Assembly (NCBI GenBank): GCA_964392325.1
Contig: CAYMPJ010000005.1
Location: 62,001 to 126,000, forward strand
Direction of reading: 5' to 3'
Source of the DNA: CALLPQ01 sp964392325
GTDB lineage: Bacteria; Pseudomonadota; Alphaproteobacteria; Caulobacterales; Parvularculaceae
Length of the DNA stretch: 64,000 nt
Position numbers and translations under genes: made by a program
Shown: piece by piece, positions 1 through 8,819 of the stretch
Layout: every line of letters begins with the position of its first letter
Numbering within the stretch: the stretch's first letter is position 1
The notes under the pieces: model-generated
Databases searched by the model: none
Told to the model about the DNA's origin: nothing
Seen by the model: only the letters and a program-made list of their open reading frames with translations

Positions 1-15
1 AGCAAGGAGAACAGC

Positions 16-1329
16 ATGCGCGTTTGTATATTTGGGCTCGGTTATGTAGGGGCGGTTTCGGGCGCGTGCCTTGCGCAACTTGGTCATGAAATTATTGGTG
101 TTGATGTCTCTCAAGCTAAAATTGACATGATTAACCGTGGTGAAGCACCGATTGTGGAAGAGTTGATCGCTGACTTGACGAAAAATGCAGTCGCGAGCGG
201 TAAATTTCGGGCAACGCTAAATGCTGAGGAAGCGATAGAATCGAGCGAAATCGCCTTGGTATCTGTGGGAACACCAACTGCGCCTGATGGAACCCCGGAC
301 CTCTCCTACGTGGATCAAGTAATGCACCAAATTGGTGCGGCTTGTCGCAATCGTAGCGATTCCTTTACGGTTGTTATTCGCTCGACGGTAACACCGGGCG
401 CGACTATGGCCCGCTTTGCTCCAATACTTGAAGAGGTCTCCGGGAAAACCATTGGTGAGGGGATCGATATTGCCTTCAATCCTGAGTTTTTGCGCGAAGG
501 TAAATCTGTGATGGATTTTCGGGAACCGCCATTTACCATAATTGGAGCCCATACGGACGGGGCGATTGAAGCTTTAAAAAACCTTTATCATGGCATTGAA
601 AGTGAAGTGATTATTACTGATGCCGGTGTTGCGGAATCTATTAAAATAATTTCAAACGCATGGCATGGCTTGAAAGTTTCATTTGCCAACGAGGTGGGGC
701 GTATTCTTAGTCACGGAAATATCGATGCGCGCTCGGCAATGGAAATTTTTGTAAAAGATACAATTTTGAATATATCACCGGCTTATATGCGTCCCGGTTT
801 TGCGTTTGGCGGCTCTTGTTTGCCAAAAGACCTGCGCGCTATGGTGTTTATGGCTGAGCGAAGTGCGGTTTCAGCACCTATTATGCGTGCCGCATTGCAA
901 TCGAATGAAGATCATATTGCTGCTACGGTCAATCGCATGTTAAATATTGGCCGTAAACCTGTGGCTATGTTTGGTCTTGCTTTCAAGCCGGGTACAGATG
1001 ATCTGCGCGAGTCGCCATTCGTAAAGCTAGCAGAGCGTTTGATTGGTAAAGGATTTAAAATGACTTTCTATGATCCGTTTGTAGACAGTTCAAATCTAAT
1101 GGGAAAAAATAAAGACTATATTGAGAGAGAAATACCTCATTTTGTTGAGATGCTCTCAAGAGATATCAATAAAGTCATAGAGGAAAATGAAATTATAATT
1201 TTCGGCCATTCCAGTAAAGCCGATAAAGAAATCATTGCCAGCAAAGCTAAAGGTAAAATTCTTCTTGATCTTTCTGGAGAGAAAATTCTTGAAAATTGCG
1301 GAGCTGATTATAAAGGGATTTGTTGGTGA
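16..1329 (+). CDS. GDP-mannose 6-dehydrogenase (AlgD-like)
   Basis: 437 aa. Nucleotide-sugar dehydrogenase that oxidises GDP-mannose (or a related NDP-hexose) to the uronate with NAD+, supplying exopolysaccharide synthesis in the cytoplasm. The Rossmann motif GLGYVG lies at residues 7-12, and the catalytic cysteine sits in GGSCLPKD at Cys268, the same number as in Pseudomonas AlgD; this favours GDP-mannose over UDP-glucose, but substrate is an inference. AAGGAGA lies 5 bases before the ATG. The next gene, a glycosyltransferase, overlaps its stop codon, so the two are probably one polysaccharide operon continuing from outside the window. Confidence 0.88.
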   Translation: MRVCIFGLGYVGAVSGACLAQLGHEIIGVDVSQAKIDMINRGEAPIVEELIADLTKNAVASGKFRATLNAEEAIESSEIALVSVGTPTAPDGTPDLSYVDQVMHQIGAACRNRSDSFTVVIRSTVTPGATMARFAPILEEVSGKTIGEGIDIAFNPEFLREGKSVMDFREPPFTIIGAHTDGAIEALKNLYHGIESEVIITDAGVAESIKIISNAWHGLKVSFANEVGRILSHGNIDARSAMEIFVKDTILNISPAYMRPGFAFGGSCLPKDLRAMVFMAERSAVSAPIMRAALQSNEDHIAATVNRMLNIGRKPVAMFGLAFKPGTDDLRESPFVKLAERLIGKGFKMTFYDPFVDSSNLMGKNKDYIEREIPHFVEMLSRDINKVIEENEIIIFGHSSKADKEIIASKAKGKILLDLSGEKILENCGADYKGICW

Positions 1330-2555
1330 TTGCCCGACGTCCAAAACTCTTATTTGTTTCGCCGCAGTTTTTGTTCCCAATGGATGCTGGCGGTAAAATT
1401 CGCACCGCAAATATTCTAAAAAATATGAAAGGCGGGGCTTTCGAAATTGACTTGATTGCCCCGGCAACTGATGAGGAACAGGGTCAGTGGTCTGAGGAAA
1501 TTACTCTTCTTTGTGATAATTTCACAGCCTTCGCGCCCGATATTTCAGGGATGCGGCGACAAGTTGCACGGTTTTTTTCGCTCGCCTCTTCATTGCCAGT
1601 CGCAGTGCGCAGTGAAGCGCGCCCGGCGGCCCGGTTTGCGGTTCATGAAGCGCTTTTGCGAAAGCCGGATTTAGTGATTTATGATTATGTTCACGCCATG
1701 GCGATGATGCCTGAAGAAAAATCATCTGATGGTCCGCCCCCTCATAAGAAAATGTTTTTTGCTCATAATGTTGAAACAGAAATTTTCCGTCGCCATCATG
1801 CGCTTACTAAGGGTTTAAAACGCCTTATATGGGGTGGAGAAGCAAAAAAAATGCACCGTTTTGAACAAAGTGCGGTCTCCAAGGTTGATGGGGTTATCGC
1901 GGTGTCTGCTCGCGATGCTGCTATGTTCAGAGACGATTTTGGCGCTGATTATGCTGCGGATATTCCCACTGGTGTTGATCTGGATTTTTTCGCGTGGAAG
2001 CCACCGGCGCAAAACGAGCCGCCAGAAATTGTTTTTACTGGTTCATTGGATTGGCGCGCTAATCAGGATGGGCTTTTTTGGTTTATGAATGAAGTGTGGC
2101 CCTTGATTATTGAACAGATACCGGATGTACGGTTTCGTATTATCGGAAAAAACCCGCCCGATCATTTGGTAAATGCGGCGAAAGAAAAAAATTTTCAATG
2201 GGATTTTACGGGATTTGTTGATGATATTCGTGATCACGCATACGGTGATGTTTATGTAATACCGCTACGCGCTGGTGGTGGTACACGGATTAAAACATTT
2301 GAAGCGATGGCAATGGGGGTGCCGGTCGTCTCCACTGGTATCGGTGTGGAGGGCCTTGATGTAAAAGCAGGTGAGCATTTTATTCAAGGTGATGATCCTT
2401 CCAGTTTCGCGCAGGGTGTCGTTGAAATTTTACGTGATCGAGAGAAAGGTCTTGCTCTATCTAAAACAGCCCGGAAGTTATGCGAAGATAATTTCTCTCA
2501 AAAATCCGTAGCTGAAAAATTTGAAACGATATGCCTCGACATTCTTAATTCATAA
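1326..2555 (+). CDS. Glycosyltransferase, GT4-type
   Basis: About 409 aa, GT-B fold. The C-terminal nucleotide-sugar binding half carries the GT4 signature GGGTRIKTFEAMAMGVPVV near residues 315-333, with the donor-binding Glu in the TFEAMAMG part. The N-terminal acceptor half begins with PKLLFVSP and GGKIRT. It resembles the sugar transferases associated with PEP-CTERM/EpsH loci (TIGR03087-like). I place the start at GTG 1326, which overlaps the preceding TGA as GTGA and has AAAGGG 8 bases upstream; a TTG at 1320 is also open. The coupling to the GDP-mannose dehydrogenase suggests it adds a mannuronate- or mannose-type sugar to an exported glycan. Confidence 0.82.
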   Translation: MIARRPKLLFVSPQFLFPMDAGGKIRTANILKNMKGGAFEIDLIAPATDEEQGQWSEEITLLCDNFTAFAPDISGMRRQVARFFSLASSLPVAVRSEARPAARFAVHEALLRKPDLVIYDYVHAMAMMPEEKSSDGPPPHKKMFFAHNVETEIFRRHHALTKGLKRLIWGGEAKKMHRFEQSAVSKVDGVIAVSARDAAMFRDDFGADYAADIPTGVDLDFFAWKPPAQNEPPEIVFTGSLDWRANQDGLFWFMNEVWPLIIEQIPDVRFRIIGKNPPDHLVNAAKEKNFQWDFTGFVDDIRDHAYGDVYVIPLRAGGGTRIKTFEAMAMGVPVVSTGIGVEGLDVKAGEHFIQGDDPSSFAQGVVEILRDREKGLALSKTARKLCEDNFSQKSVAEKFETICLDILNS

Positions 2556-2587
2556 AGGTAAGACCACTTATATAAAAAGGTGTATTT

Positions 2588-3274
2588 ATGAATAATGTAA
2601 TCAAAGCGCCCGATAATCCCAGAGTCCTTGTCAATAATGGTGATTTTTATCCCGTGCGGCGGATTTTTTGTGTAGGCAAAAATTATGCTGACCATGTTGT
2701 GGAAATGGGCGGGGATTTGAAATCCTCTAAGCCCGTATTTTTCACAAAACCAGCTGATGCGGTCGTTCCTGATGGCGGAAAAATTCCGTATCCTCAAGCG
2801 ACTGAAAATCTACACTATGAAGGCGAGCTCGTGGTTGCCCTTAAAAGTGGTGGTAAGAACATCTCCTCTGAAAAAGCCAATGATCATATATATGGCTATG
2901 CTGCCGGGTGTGACCTCACGCGAAGGGACTTACAAACGATTGCAAAAAATTCTGGTAATCCGTGGGATATTGCAAAAGGGTTTGACCATAGTGCCCCCAT
3001 TGCTGCGATTGTGCCAGTAAATGAGTTAAAAGAATTTGATCAGTCAATTTTGAGTTTATCTGTTAACGGGAACATTCGGCAGCAAGCGCCATTGTCACTT
3101 ATGATTTGGTCAATTGCGGAAATTATTGAGACACTATCCTCAATGTTTGAACTAAAAGCGGGCGATTTAATATTCACAGGTACTCCTGAGGGTGTAGGAG
3201 CGTTGTCAACCGGCGATCAAGTGCGTGTTGAAATCGGTACACTTCCGGCACTCGAGTTTGAAATAAGCCGCTAA
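2588..3274 (+). CDS. Fumarylacetoacetate hydrolase (FAH) family protein
   Basis: 228 aa, the usual size for single-domain FAH proteins (FAHD1/YcgM type), which act on small 2-oxo acids as acylpyruvase or oxaloacetate decarboxylase. Visible motifs are FCVGKNYADHV at the N-terminus, the metal-binding YEGEL near residue 78, the CDLTRRD segment near 107, and the C-terminal GDLIFTGTPEGVG, all characteristic of the family. The exact substrate cannot be read from sequence. AAAAAGG lies upstream of the ATG. The EamA transporter follows 3 bases later, so the two are cotranscribed and the transporter could handle a related metabolite, which is speculative. Confidence 0.87.
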   Translation: MNNVIKAPDNPRVLVNNGDFYPVRRIFCVGKNYADHVVEMGGDLKSSKPVFFTKPADAVVPDGGKIPYPQATENLHYEGELVVALKSGGKNISSEKANDHIYGYAAGCDLTRRDLQTIAKNSGNPWDIAKGFDHSAPIAAIVPVNELKEFDQSILSLSVNGNIRQQAPLSLMIWSIAEIIETLSSMFELKAGDLIFTGTPEGVGALSTGDQVRVEIGTLPALEFEISR

Positions 3275-3277
3275 TAT

Positions 3278-4249
3278 ATGAGATCAGTGCACAGCCTTAA
3301 ATCCAGTGATAAATTGCTTGGCCATGGCGCGATGTTGTTTTTTGCATTTCTGGTTTCAGTATCATTTTTTTCAGGCAATCGTGCTGCCCTATATATTGAA
3401 CCGGCGGTGCTTAATCTTATTCGCTTTACTATTGCGGGTTTGATTATGGGAACAATTGCATTTTCCAATAACCATTTTCAAGATAAAGATAATCGTTTGG
3501 AAAAAGTTGAAAAACCAGATCATGATATTTTTAAATTTTCTTTTCCCGAGGCTCCTTGGCGATTTCTTATATTGGGAGGGCTAATCGCATTTTATATGAT
3601 AACGATGTTCTATGCTCTGGGAGTAAGTAATTCTGTATCCGTTGGAGCGGTCTTTACGTTGATGCCATTGTTAACAACAATTATCGGTTTCATAATGCTC
3701 AAGCAGGTTACGAGCCTGATCGGACTGGTCAGTTTGATGTGCGCGTTTTTTGGTGCAATTTGGGTGATTTTTGATGGTGACTTTGATGCAATAAAACGCT
3801 TTGAAGTTGGAACCGGAGAGATTGTATTTTTCTTTGGCGTTGTCGCGCACGCTTTTTTTTCACCTTTACTCAAAAAATTCAACCGTAATGAATCGGGAAC
3901 AGTATTTACTTTCTGGATAATTGCTGGCGGAGTTTTATGGTTGCTGCTTGCAAGTCTTCCATCTTTGGTGTCAACGAATTGGTTTTCCATGCCACTTATT
4001 GTGTGGGTCACAATTATTTATTTGGCCATATTTGCAACCTGTGGCACTTTCTTTCTCATGCAATTTACGATGCAACGTATCCCTGTGGGCAAGGCAAACG
4101 CTTATATTTATTTAACGCCGGGTTATATCATTATTATGGAGGGGCTTGCTGGTACTGGTTGGGCGAGTATGAGTGTGATCGCAGGCGCAGGGCTTATTGT
4201 TGCAGGATTGATTGTTTTAATATTGTCTCCTGAAGGGACTAGAATATGA
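3278..4249 (+). CDS. DMT superfamily transporter (EamA)
   Basis: 323 aa inner-membrane protein with two EamA repeats, about ten hydrophobic segments from residue 15 to the C-terminus. A hydrophilic charged stretch near residues 66-85 separates helices 2 and 3. The loops GVSNSVSVGAVFTLMPL and the second-repeat TMQRIPVGKANAYIYLTPG are typical of EamA drug/metabolite exporters. It has no clear ribosome-binding site and starts 3 bases after the FAH gene, so translation probably depends on coupling. Its stop overlaps the start of the sulfoxide reductase gene (ATGA). Substrate unknown. Confidence 0.85.
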   Translation: MRSVHSLKSSDKLLGHGAMLFFAFLVSVSFFSGNRAALYIEPAVLNLIRFTIAGLIMGTIAFSNNHFQDKDNRLEKVEKPDHDIFKFSFPEAPWRFLILGGLIAFYMITMFYALGVSNSVSVGAVFTLMPLLTTIIGFIMLKQVTSLIGLVSLMCAFFGAIWVIFDGDFDAIKRFEVGTGEIVFFFGVVAHAFFSPLLKKFNRNESGTVFTFWIIAGGVLWLLLASLPSLVSTNWFSMPLIVWVTIIYLAIFATCGTFFLMQFTMQRIPVGKANAYIYLTPGYIIIMEGLAGTGWASMSVIAGAGLIVAGLIVLILSPEGTRI

Positions 4250-4713
4250 AGGCCGAAATAAAGCAGGGACTCTACAAGGATGTTGGAAAGGAAATTGCAG
4301 CCGTCATCGAGGGTGAAACCAACCGTACAGCCCGAATGGCAACCATTTCAAATATATTGCATCATACGTTTGATCATTATTTCTGGACCGGCTTCTATCA
4401 AGTTGATCCTTTAAAACCGGATGAATTAGTGGTGGGTCCCTATCAGGGGACAATGGGGTGTTTGCGTATACAATTTGGGAAGGGTGTGTGCGGCACCGCC
4501 GCTTTAACGCGCGAAGTACAAATCGTCGAGGATGTCCACGCCTTTCCGGGCCATATTGCGTGCGATGCTAACTCGATGTCAGAAATTGTCCTGCCGGTAT
4601 TTGATAGTTCCGGTGAATTAATCGCAGTTTTTGATGTGGATAGTGATCAACCAGCAATGTTTGATGAGCATGATGCAAACGGGTTGCAGGCAATTTTAAC
4701 CGGCGCATTTTAA
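4246..4713 (+). CDS. msrC: Free methionine-(R)-sulfoxide reductase (GAF domain)
   Basis: 155 aa, a single GAF domain over the whole length. It reduces free methionine-R-sulfoxide using thioredoxin. The three cysteines of the fRMsr mechanism are all present: Cys72 in MGCLRI, Cys82 in GVCGTAA and Cys106 in HIACDANSMSE. The WTGFYQ motif near residues 47-52 and the closing IAVFDVDSD segment are also family-typical. The ATGA overlap with the EamA gene implies translational coupling. A cytoplasmic repair and antioxidant enzyme. Confidence 0.9.
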   Translation: MKAEIKQGLYKDVGKEIAAVIEGETNRTARMATISNILHHTFDHYFWTGFYQVDPLKPDELVVGPYQGTMGCLRIQFGKGVCGTAALTREVQIVEDVHAFPGHIACDANSMSEIVLPVFDSSGELIAVFDVDSDQPAMFDEHDANGLQAILTGAF

Positions 4714-4848
4714 TAGAGATTATCTTTGCAAGGCGGGTCACTTTGCCATTATAACCCATCCGGCAATGCTTGAAGCCTGATCCAGTCATGTTATAAGCCT
4801 TTTTTCGATTCTCGCGGCTAACCTCACGGCGGAGCAAAAGGTATTGAT

Positions 4849-5358
4849 ATGGCAGTAACAAGCGGTATTTCAGGGAAAACGCCACTGGTTGGCGTTATTA
4901 TGGGCTCCCAATCCGATTGGGGCACTATGGAAAACGCTGTAGAAATGTTGGAGATTATGGGCGTTTCTTACGAGGCGCAGATTGTTTCAGCCCATCGCAC
5001 GCCCGAACGGCTCTACGAATATGCTAAAAATGCGAAACAGCGTGGTTTTAAGGTTATTATTGCTGGGGCAGGGGGCGCGGCACATCTCCCGGGGATGATA
5101 GCGGCGATGACTCCTTTGCCGGTTATTGGCGTGCCTGTGCGTTCCAAATCTCTGTCTGGCATGGATAGCTTGCTTTCAATCGTACAAATGCCCAAGGGTG
5201 TACCAGTTGCAACCGTTGCGATTGGCGAGGCGGGAGCGGCCAATGCAGGACTGTTGGCAGCTACGATCTTGGCTGGAAACGATGATGCGTTATTTCAACG
5301 TTTGGATGAGTGGCGCAAGGCCCAAAGCGAAGCAATAATCCCCGAAATTGTGAAATAA
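4849..5358 (+). CDS. purE: N5-carboxyaminoimidazole ribonucleotide mutase
   Basis: 169 aa. Class I PurE, converting N5-CAIR to CAIR in de novo purine synthesis. Phosphate- and substrate-binding motifs are GSQSDW at residues 19-24, SAHRTP at 47-52 (catalytic His) and the glycine-rich GAGGAAHLPGM segment. The gene follows 135 bp of intergenic DNA in which I see no riboswitch-like structure, and lies 22 bases ahead of purK, with which it forms the usual pair. Confidence 0.95.
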   Translation: MAVTSGISGKTPLVGVIMGSQSDWGTMENAVEMLEIMGVSYEAQIVSAHRTPERLYEYAKNAKQRGFKVIIAGAGGAAHLPGMIAAMTPLPVIGVPVRSKSLSGMDSLLSIVQMPKGVPVATVAIGEAGAANAGLLAATILAGNDDALFQRLDEWRKAQSEAIIPEIVK

Positions 5359-5380
5359 AGATGTATTGCTGGAGAGCATA

Positions 5381-6487
5381 ATGGCTGAAAATTTAGCTCC
5401 GGTTCCACCCAATGGAGTTGTTGGGGTATTAGGCGGCGGTCAATTAGGACGTATGTTATCCATGGCTGCAGCCAGACTTGGTCTTAGGGCACATATATTT
5501 TGTCCTGAAGAAAATTGCCCGGCCCGGGATGTCTCTGCCGCCCATACAATCGCATCCTATACTGATGAAAATTCTCTCAAAAAATTTGCCGCTCAGGTTG
5601 ATGTGGTAACTTATGAATTTGAAAATGTTCCTGCTGAGACTGTATCGATTTTGGAAGGTCTGGGCGTTGCTGTCGCGCCTGATAAACGGGCACTTGAAAT
5701 CGCTCAAGACCGTTTAAAAGAAAAAGAGTTTGTCATAAAATTGGGAGGCAAAACCCCGCTCTATCATCCTGTGGATGGTTTGGAATCCTTAAGTGATGGA
5801 TTAAAAATAACGGGCCGACCAGCGATATTAAAAACGCGTCACCTTGGATATGATGGAAAAGGTCAGACACGTATTGACGTAACTTCGAATGATCTGGATC
5901 AAACTTGGGAACAGGCAAATATTCATGCTTGGGAAGCCGTTGGGGCGCGTCCCTCAATCCTGGAGGCTTTCGTTCCCTTCGAGCGTGAAATTTCTCTTAT
6001 CGCTGCGCGGGGACGGGACGGCGCGATTGAAATTTATGACCCCCCGGAAAATATTCACAAAAATGGTATCCTTTCTCAATCAATTGTTCCGCAGGGGCTG
6101 AGCGATGATGTTGTCGTTAAGGCGCGAGAGTTAACCACAAAAATGCTAAAAACCCTTGATTATGTCGGTGTGATTGGTGTTGAGTTTTTTGTGATGGTTA
6201 GCGGTGATGTGCTGGTTAATGAATTTGCGCCCAGAGTGCACAATTCTGGTCACTGGACTGAGGCGGCTTGTTATACCTCGCAGTTTGAACAACATATACG
6301 CGCAGTATGCGGATGGCCTTTGGGTAAATCGACACGCCATAGTGATTTTGAGATGAATAATCTTATTGGAGATGAAGCTAAAGCATGGAAAAACCATGCT
6401 TCTACGTCTATTCAGATTTTAAACCTTTACGGAAAAAAAGAAATTCGACCTGGCAGAAAAATGGGCCACGTAACAAAATTACTTTAA
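5381..6487 (+). CDS. purK: N5-carboxyaminoimidazole ribonucleotide synthase
   Basis: 368 aa ATP-grasp enzyme that carboxylates AIR with bicarbonate and ATP to N5-CAIR, the substrate for PurE. The N-terminal GGGQLGRM is the family signature, followed by the ATP-grasp core with TRHLGYDGKGQ and EAFVPFEREIS, and the C-terminal NEFAPRVHNSGHWT motif. ATG 5381 is preferred because GGAGAG lies 5 bases upstream; a TTG at 5366 is open in frame without a signal. It converges with birA, with only 14 bases between the stop codons. Confidence 0.95.
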   Translation: MAENLAPVPPNGVVGVLGGGQLGRMLSMAAARLGLRAHIFCPEENCPARDVSAAHTIASYTDENSLKKFAAQVDVVTYEFENVPAETVSILEGLGVAVAPDKRALEIAQDRLKEKEFVIKLGGKTPLYHPVDGLESLSDGLKITGRPAILKTRHLGYDGKGQTRIDVTSNDLDQTWEQANIHAWEAVGARPSILEAFVPFEREISLIAARGRDGAIEIYDPPENIHKNGILSQSIVPQGLSDDVVVKARELTTKMLKTLDYVGVIGVEFFVMVSGDVLVNEFAPRVHNSGHWTEAACYTSQFEQHIRAVCGWPLGKSTRHSDFEMNNLIGDEAKAWKNHASTSIQILNLYGKKEIRPGRKMGHVTKLL

Positions 6488-6501
6488 AATAATATATAGC
6501 G

Positions 6502-7269
6502 TCAGAAAAATACGTCTCCAGCAGTTATTAATTGCATACCGGTTTTTGTTTTTAGTTGTAAATTTCCATGTTCGTCGATCCCTTCAAATTTACCGTGAAG
6601 GGTTTTATCGTGAAGACGAACCTCAATTTGATTGCCTATATTTGCCGTCTTCTCACACCATGCATTCCGAATTGGCAAAAACCCTTTTAGTGAAAATTGA
6701 TTTGTCCAGAACATGAAGTTTGTTGACAGTTTTTCAGTCATATTTTCGATTGTTGGTAAAATCTGGTGTTCTTTTAGATATGTAGCAGGGTAGGGGGTAT
6801 CAGTTGGTTTGGAGACTATATTGATACCGATACCAATACATAAAGCGGGTTTAGTATTCTGGTTGATAAATTCAAGTAAAATACCGCACACTTTTTTCCG
6901 ATTCAGCAAAATATCGTTTGGCCATTTACACTCGAGAGTTGGTGCGTATGGTGAGGGTTCCCCTACTGTACCGTCATGAAAAAAATCTTCAAGTGTCGTT
7001 AAAACACTCAATGCACTGATGAATGAATATTGACTATAGTGTTCGCAGGTTTGTGGGGGTTCAAAATATAAACTACCCGCAAAATCTCCCTCTTGCATTT
7101 GCCATGCACGACTGCGTCGACCATAACCTGCGCTCTGACGCCGGGTTATTACCCAAAACGGTGCGGTAGTCCCTTTTTCTGCTCTTTTTTTAACTTCTTG
7201 CGAAGTTGAGCCGCATTCATCCAGAATATATATTGGTATGTCATTAGATTGACCTGATAATGAAGTCAT
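6502..7269 (-). CDS. birA: Biotin--[acetyl-CoA-carboxylase] ligase
   Basis: 255 aa group I biotin protein ligase without an N-terminal DNA-binding domain, so an enzyme and not a biotin repressor. It makes biotinyl-AMP and biotinylates carboxylase carrier domains. The biotinyl-AMP loop is GYGRRSRAW at residues 48-56, a variant of GRGRRGR; the KWPNDIL motif is at 115-121 and GIGIN at 146-150. The start overlaps the stop of the upstream SDR (ATGA). In many alphaproteobacteria birA lies directly after nuoN; here it is about 45 kb away in window coordinates, so it has been relocated. Confidence 0.9.
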   Translation of the reverse strand: MTSLSGQSNDIPIYILDECGSTSQEVKKRAEKGTTAPFWVITRRQSAGYGRRSRAWQMQEGDFAGSLYFEPPQTCEHYSQYSFISALSVLTTLEDFFHDGTVGEPSPYAPTLECKWPNDILLNRKKVCGILLEFINQNTKPALCIGIGINIVSKPTDTPYPATYLKEHQILPTIENMTEKLSTNFMFWTNQFSLKGFLPIRNAWCEKTANIGNQIEVRLHDKTLHGKFEGIDEHGNLQLKTKTGMQLITAGDVFF

Positions 7270-8045
7270 GTCTCGCGGTCAGCTATTGTAGGTTGGTTTT
7301 TTTGAAACAATTGCCGACCATCGACATATATCATTTGGCCAGTAATAAACTCAGCCTGCTCTGATAACATAAACCAAATCAAGTTCGCCGCATCTACGGG
7401 CTCACTAACTTGATCTATTATGATTTTATTTTCTTCCGGTTTTGTTTCACCTCGCATTGCTCCAATTCCAACAGCGTTAGCGCGAATTCTGTGAGGGCTG
7501 AGGGACCTGGCTATTGCTTTTGTGAGTTGTTGCAACCCGCCCATGGAAGCTTCTAAGGCAACATGATTATCCTGAGTTGAATATTCTTCTACTGTACAAA
7601 GATTTACGATGCCTTGATGCTTGACCAATTCTAATTGCGAGCTTTCGGAGTCTTCCAGCTGTCTAATAAGTTGCTTTGCAACAGCTTGATTAATAAGAAA
7701 GGAGCCGATTAAATTGCTTTGAATAACGTTTGTAAAATCTTCCTCACTGGTTTCCAGAAAAGGCGCGGAGAAATGATGAGTGTCGGCGTTAACCAAAATA
7801 TCAATCTTATCGTAACTCTCTAGTGCTTCGGCGACTATGTTGTGGACATGCAGACGTGAAGAAATATTTGCATGAACAAATACGACATGCTCGAAATCGT
7901 TTTTTAATTCCTCTGCTACCGTTTTACCGGCTTCTTCATCTTTATCGACAAGAGTTAGATAGTCTCCCTCGCGAGCGAAGCGTTTGGCACAAGCTGCTCC
8001 CACACCTCTGGCGGCGCCGGTTATTATAATGGATCGTTTGCTCAT
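7266..8045 (-). CDS. SDR-fold protein lacking the YxxxK catalytic motif
   Basis: 259 aa. The N-terminal nucleotide-binding motif TGAARGVG (residues 9-16) and the closing ITGQMIYVDG are clear classical SDR features. The catalytic parts are degenerate: NNAG is replaced by VNAD (85-88), the Ser region reads NLCTVEE, and the position of YxxxK reads LEASM (164-168), so Tyr and Lys are both missing. It probably binds NAD(P) but is unlikely to be a normal dehydrogenase. I choose ATG 8045 because the Rossmann strand begins right after it; ATG 8087 is also open. It is translationally coupled to birA through ATGA. Function unknown. Confidence 0.78.
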   Translation of the reverse strand: MSKRSIIITGAARGVGAACAKRFAREGDYLTLVDKDEEAGKTVAEELKNDFEHVVFVHANISSRLHVHNIVAEALESYDKIDILVNADTHHFSAPFLETSEEDFTNVIQSNLIGSFLINQAVAKQLIRQLEDSESSQLELVKHQGIVNLCTVEEYSTQDNHVALEASMGGLQQLTKAIARSLSPHRIRANAVGIGAMRGETKPEENKIIIDQVSEPVDAANLIWFMLSEQAEFITGQMIYVDGRQLFQKNQPTIADRET

Positions 8046-8136
8046 AAATAGTCTGCTTAGTGATTGTAAAAATAACAAAACGGGCATTCCTGTTAAGAGA
8101 AATACCCGTTGATTAAAATTATTGGTGTTTAGATTG

Positions 8137-8310
8137 TCAGTTCTGTCGTCGTCGGAGTTTGGAAATTTCGTCCTTTAATCGAAGTTTTTGACGTTTAAGC
8201 TCGAGGATGCGCTGTTCGTCGCGGCTAATAAATTTCATTTCAGTGGAAAGGGTGGACTCCAGATCTTGGTGTCGAGTGGTTAGTGCATTCAAATGAGATT
8301 TTAGTGCCAT
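8137..8310 (-). CDS. DUF465 (YdcH-like) small protein
   Basis: 57 aa, read directly from the reverse strand. It starts MALKSHLNAL and ends in the family hallmark KRQKLRLKDEISKLRRR. The protein is almost entirely helical and charged, typical of the YdcH/DUF465 coiled-coil family, whose function is unknown. A perfect GGAGG (complement of 8317-8321) lies 6 bases before the ATG. It is transcribed towards the SDR/birA pair, 91 bases upstream. A second DUF465 protein is encoded on the opposite strand at 9412, so the locus holds a divergent pair of paralogues. Confidence 0.85.
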   Translation of the reverse strand: MALKSHLNALTTRHQDLESTLSTEMKFISRDEQRILELKRQKLRLKDEISKLRRRQN

Positions 8311-8321
8311 AGTCAGCCTCC

Positions 8322-8690
8322 GTTAGTGTGAAACGAGCGGAAAACAAAAGGGAATGGTGGGCATTTTTGTCCTTGGTGTCCGCTAGCGGTAAAGACCTGT
8401 AAACCTGATCGCAAACATATGTGACGAGCAGTCACTTGTATTTAATCACCCTGAAGAGGATTTGTCACGTAAACAAAGGTTAACGGCTGCATGTGGTGGG
8501 GGCTTAGTTTTGTGGGGGATGAAATTTAATAATTCTAACTAATATATTGAAAATAAATAATAATTTTATAATATCTGTAATTCTACCTCAAATATGTATC
8601 CCTGTTTATAGTTTTTTCCACACCTTGATTTTTAAGGAAATCCCCTTTTTTTCATGAGTTATTTTCAGATCCTTGGTGAGGTGCCTTAAA
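8322..8690. other. Intergenic region between divergent genes
   Basis: AT-rich stretch upstream of the DUF465 gene (minus) and the TIGR02444 gene (plus), presumably holding both promoters. Visible structure is limited to a short hairpin GTGAC-gagca-GTCAC at 8421-8435. There is no convincing RNA gene. Confidence 0.4.
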
Positions 8691-8819
8691 GTGAATCAGC
8701 TTTACTCAAGGGAGGCTGCAATCTCTGGAAATGATATTCTTGGCACTATTAAATTCGTTAACGATTCAACTATACCTGATTATGCAACACGATTCACATG
8801 TAGGATGAATATGAAATGA
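8691..8819 (+). CDS. Short upstream ORF overlapping the TIGR02444 gene
   Basis: A 42-codon frame beginning at GTG 8691, with GAGGTG about 7 bases upstream, that ends in TGA overlapping the ATG of the next gene (ATGA at 8816-8819). The predicted peptide begins MNQLYSREAA and ends RMNMK; it matches no family I recognise. The coupling geometry is that of a leader peptide or small operon member, but a frame of this size can arise by chance. The following gene has no other obvious ribosome-binding site, which mildly favours real coupling. Confidence 0.3.
   Translation: MNQLYSREAAISGNDILGTIKFVNDSTIPDYATRFTCRMNMK

Noticed and set aside
8400..8450. Possible small signal-recognition or 6S-type RNA in the spacer near 8.4 kb
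   Set aside because: Only a 5-bp hairpin is present and no conserved RNA motif could be found.
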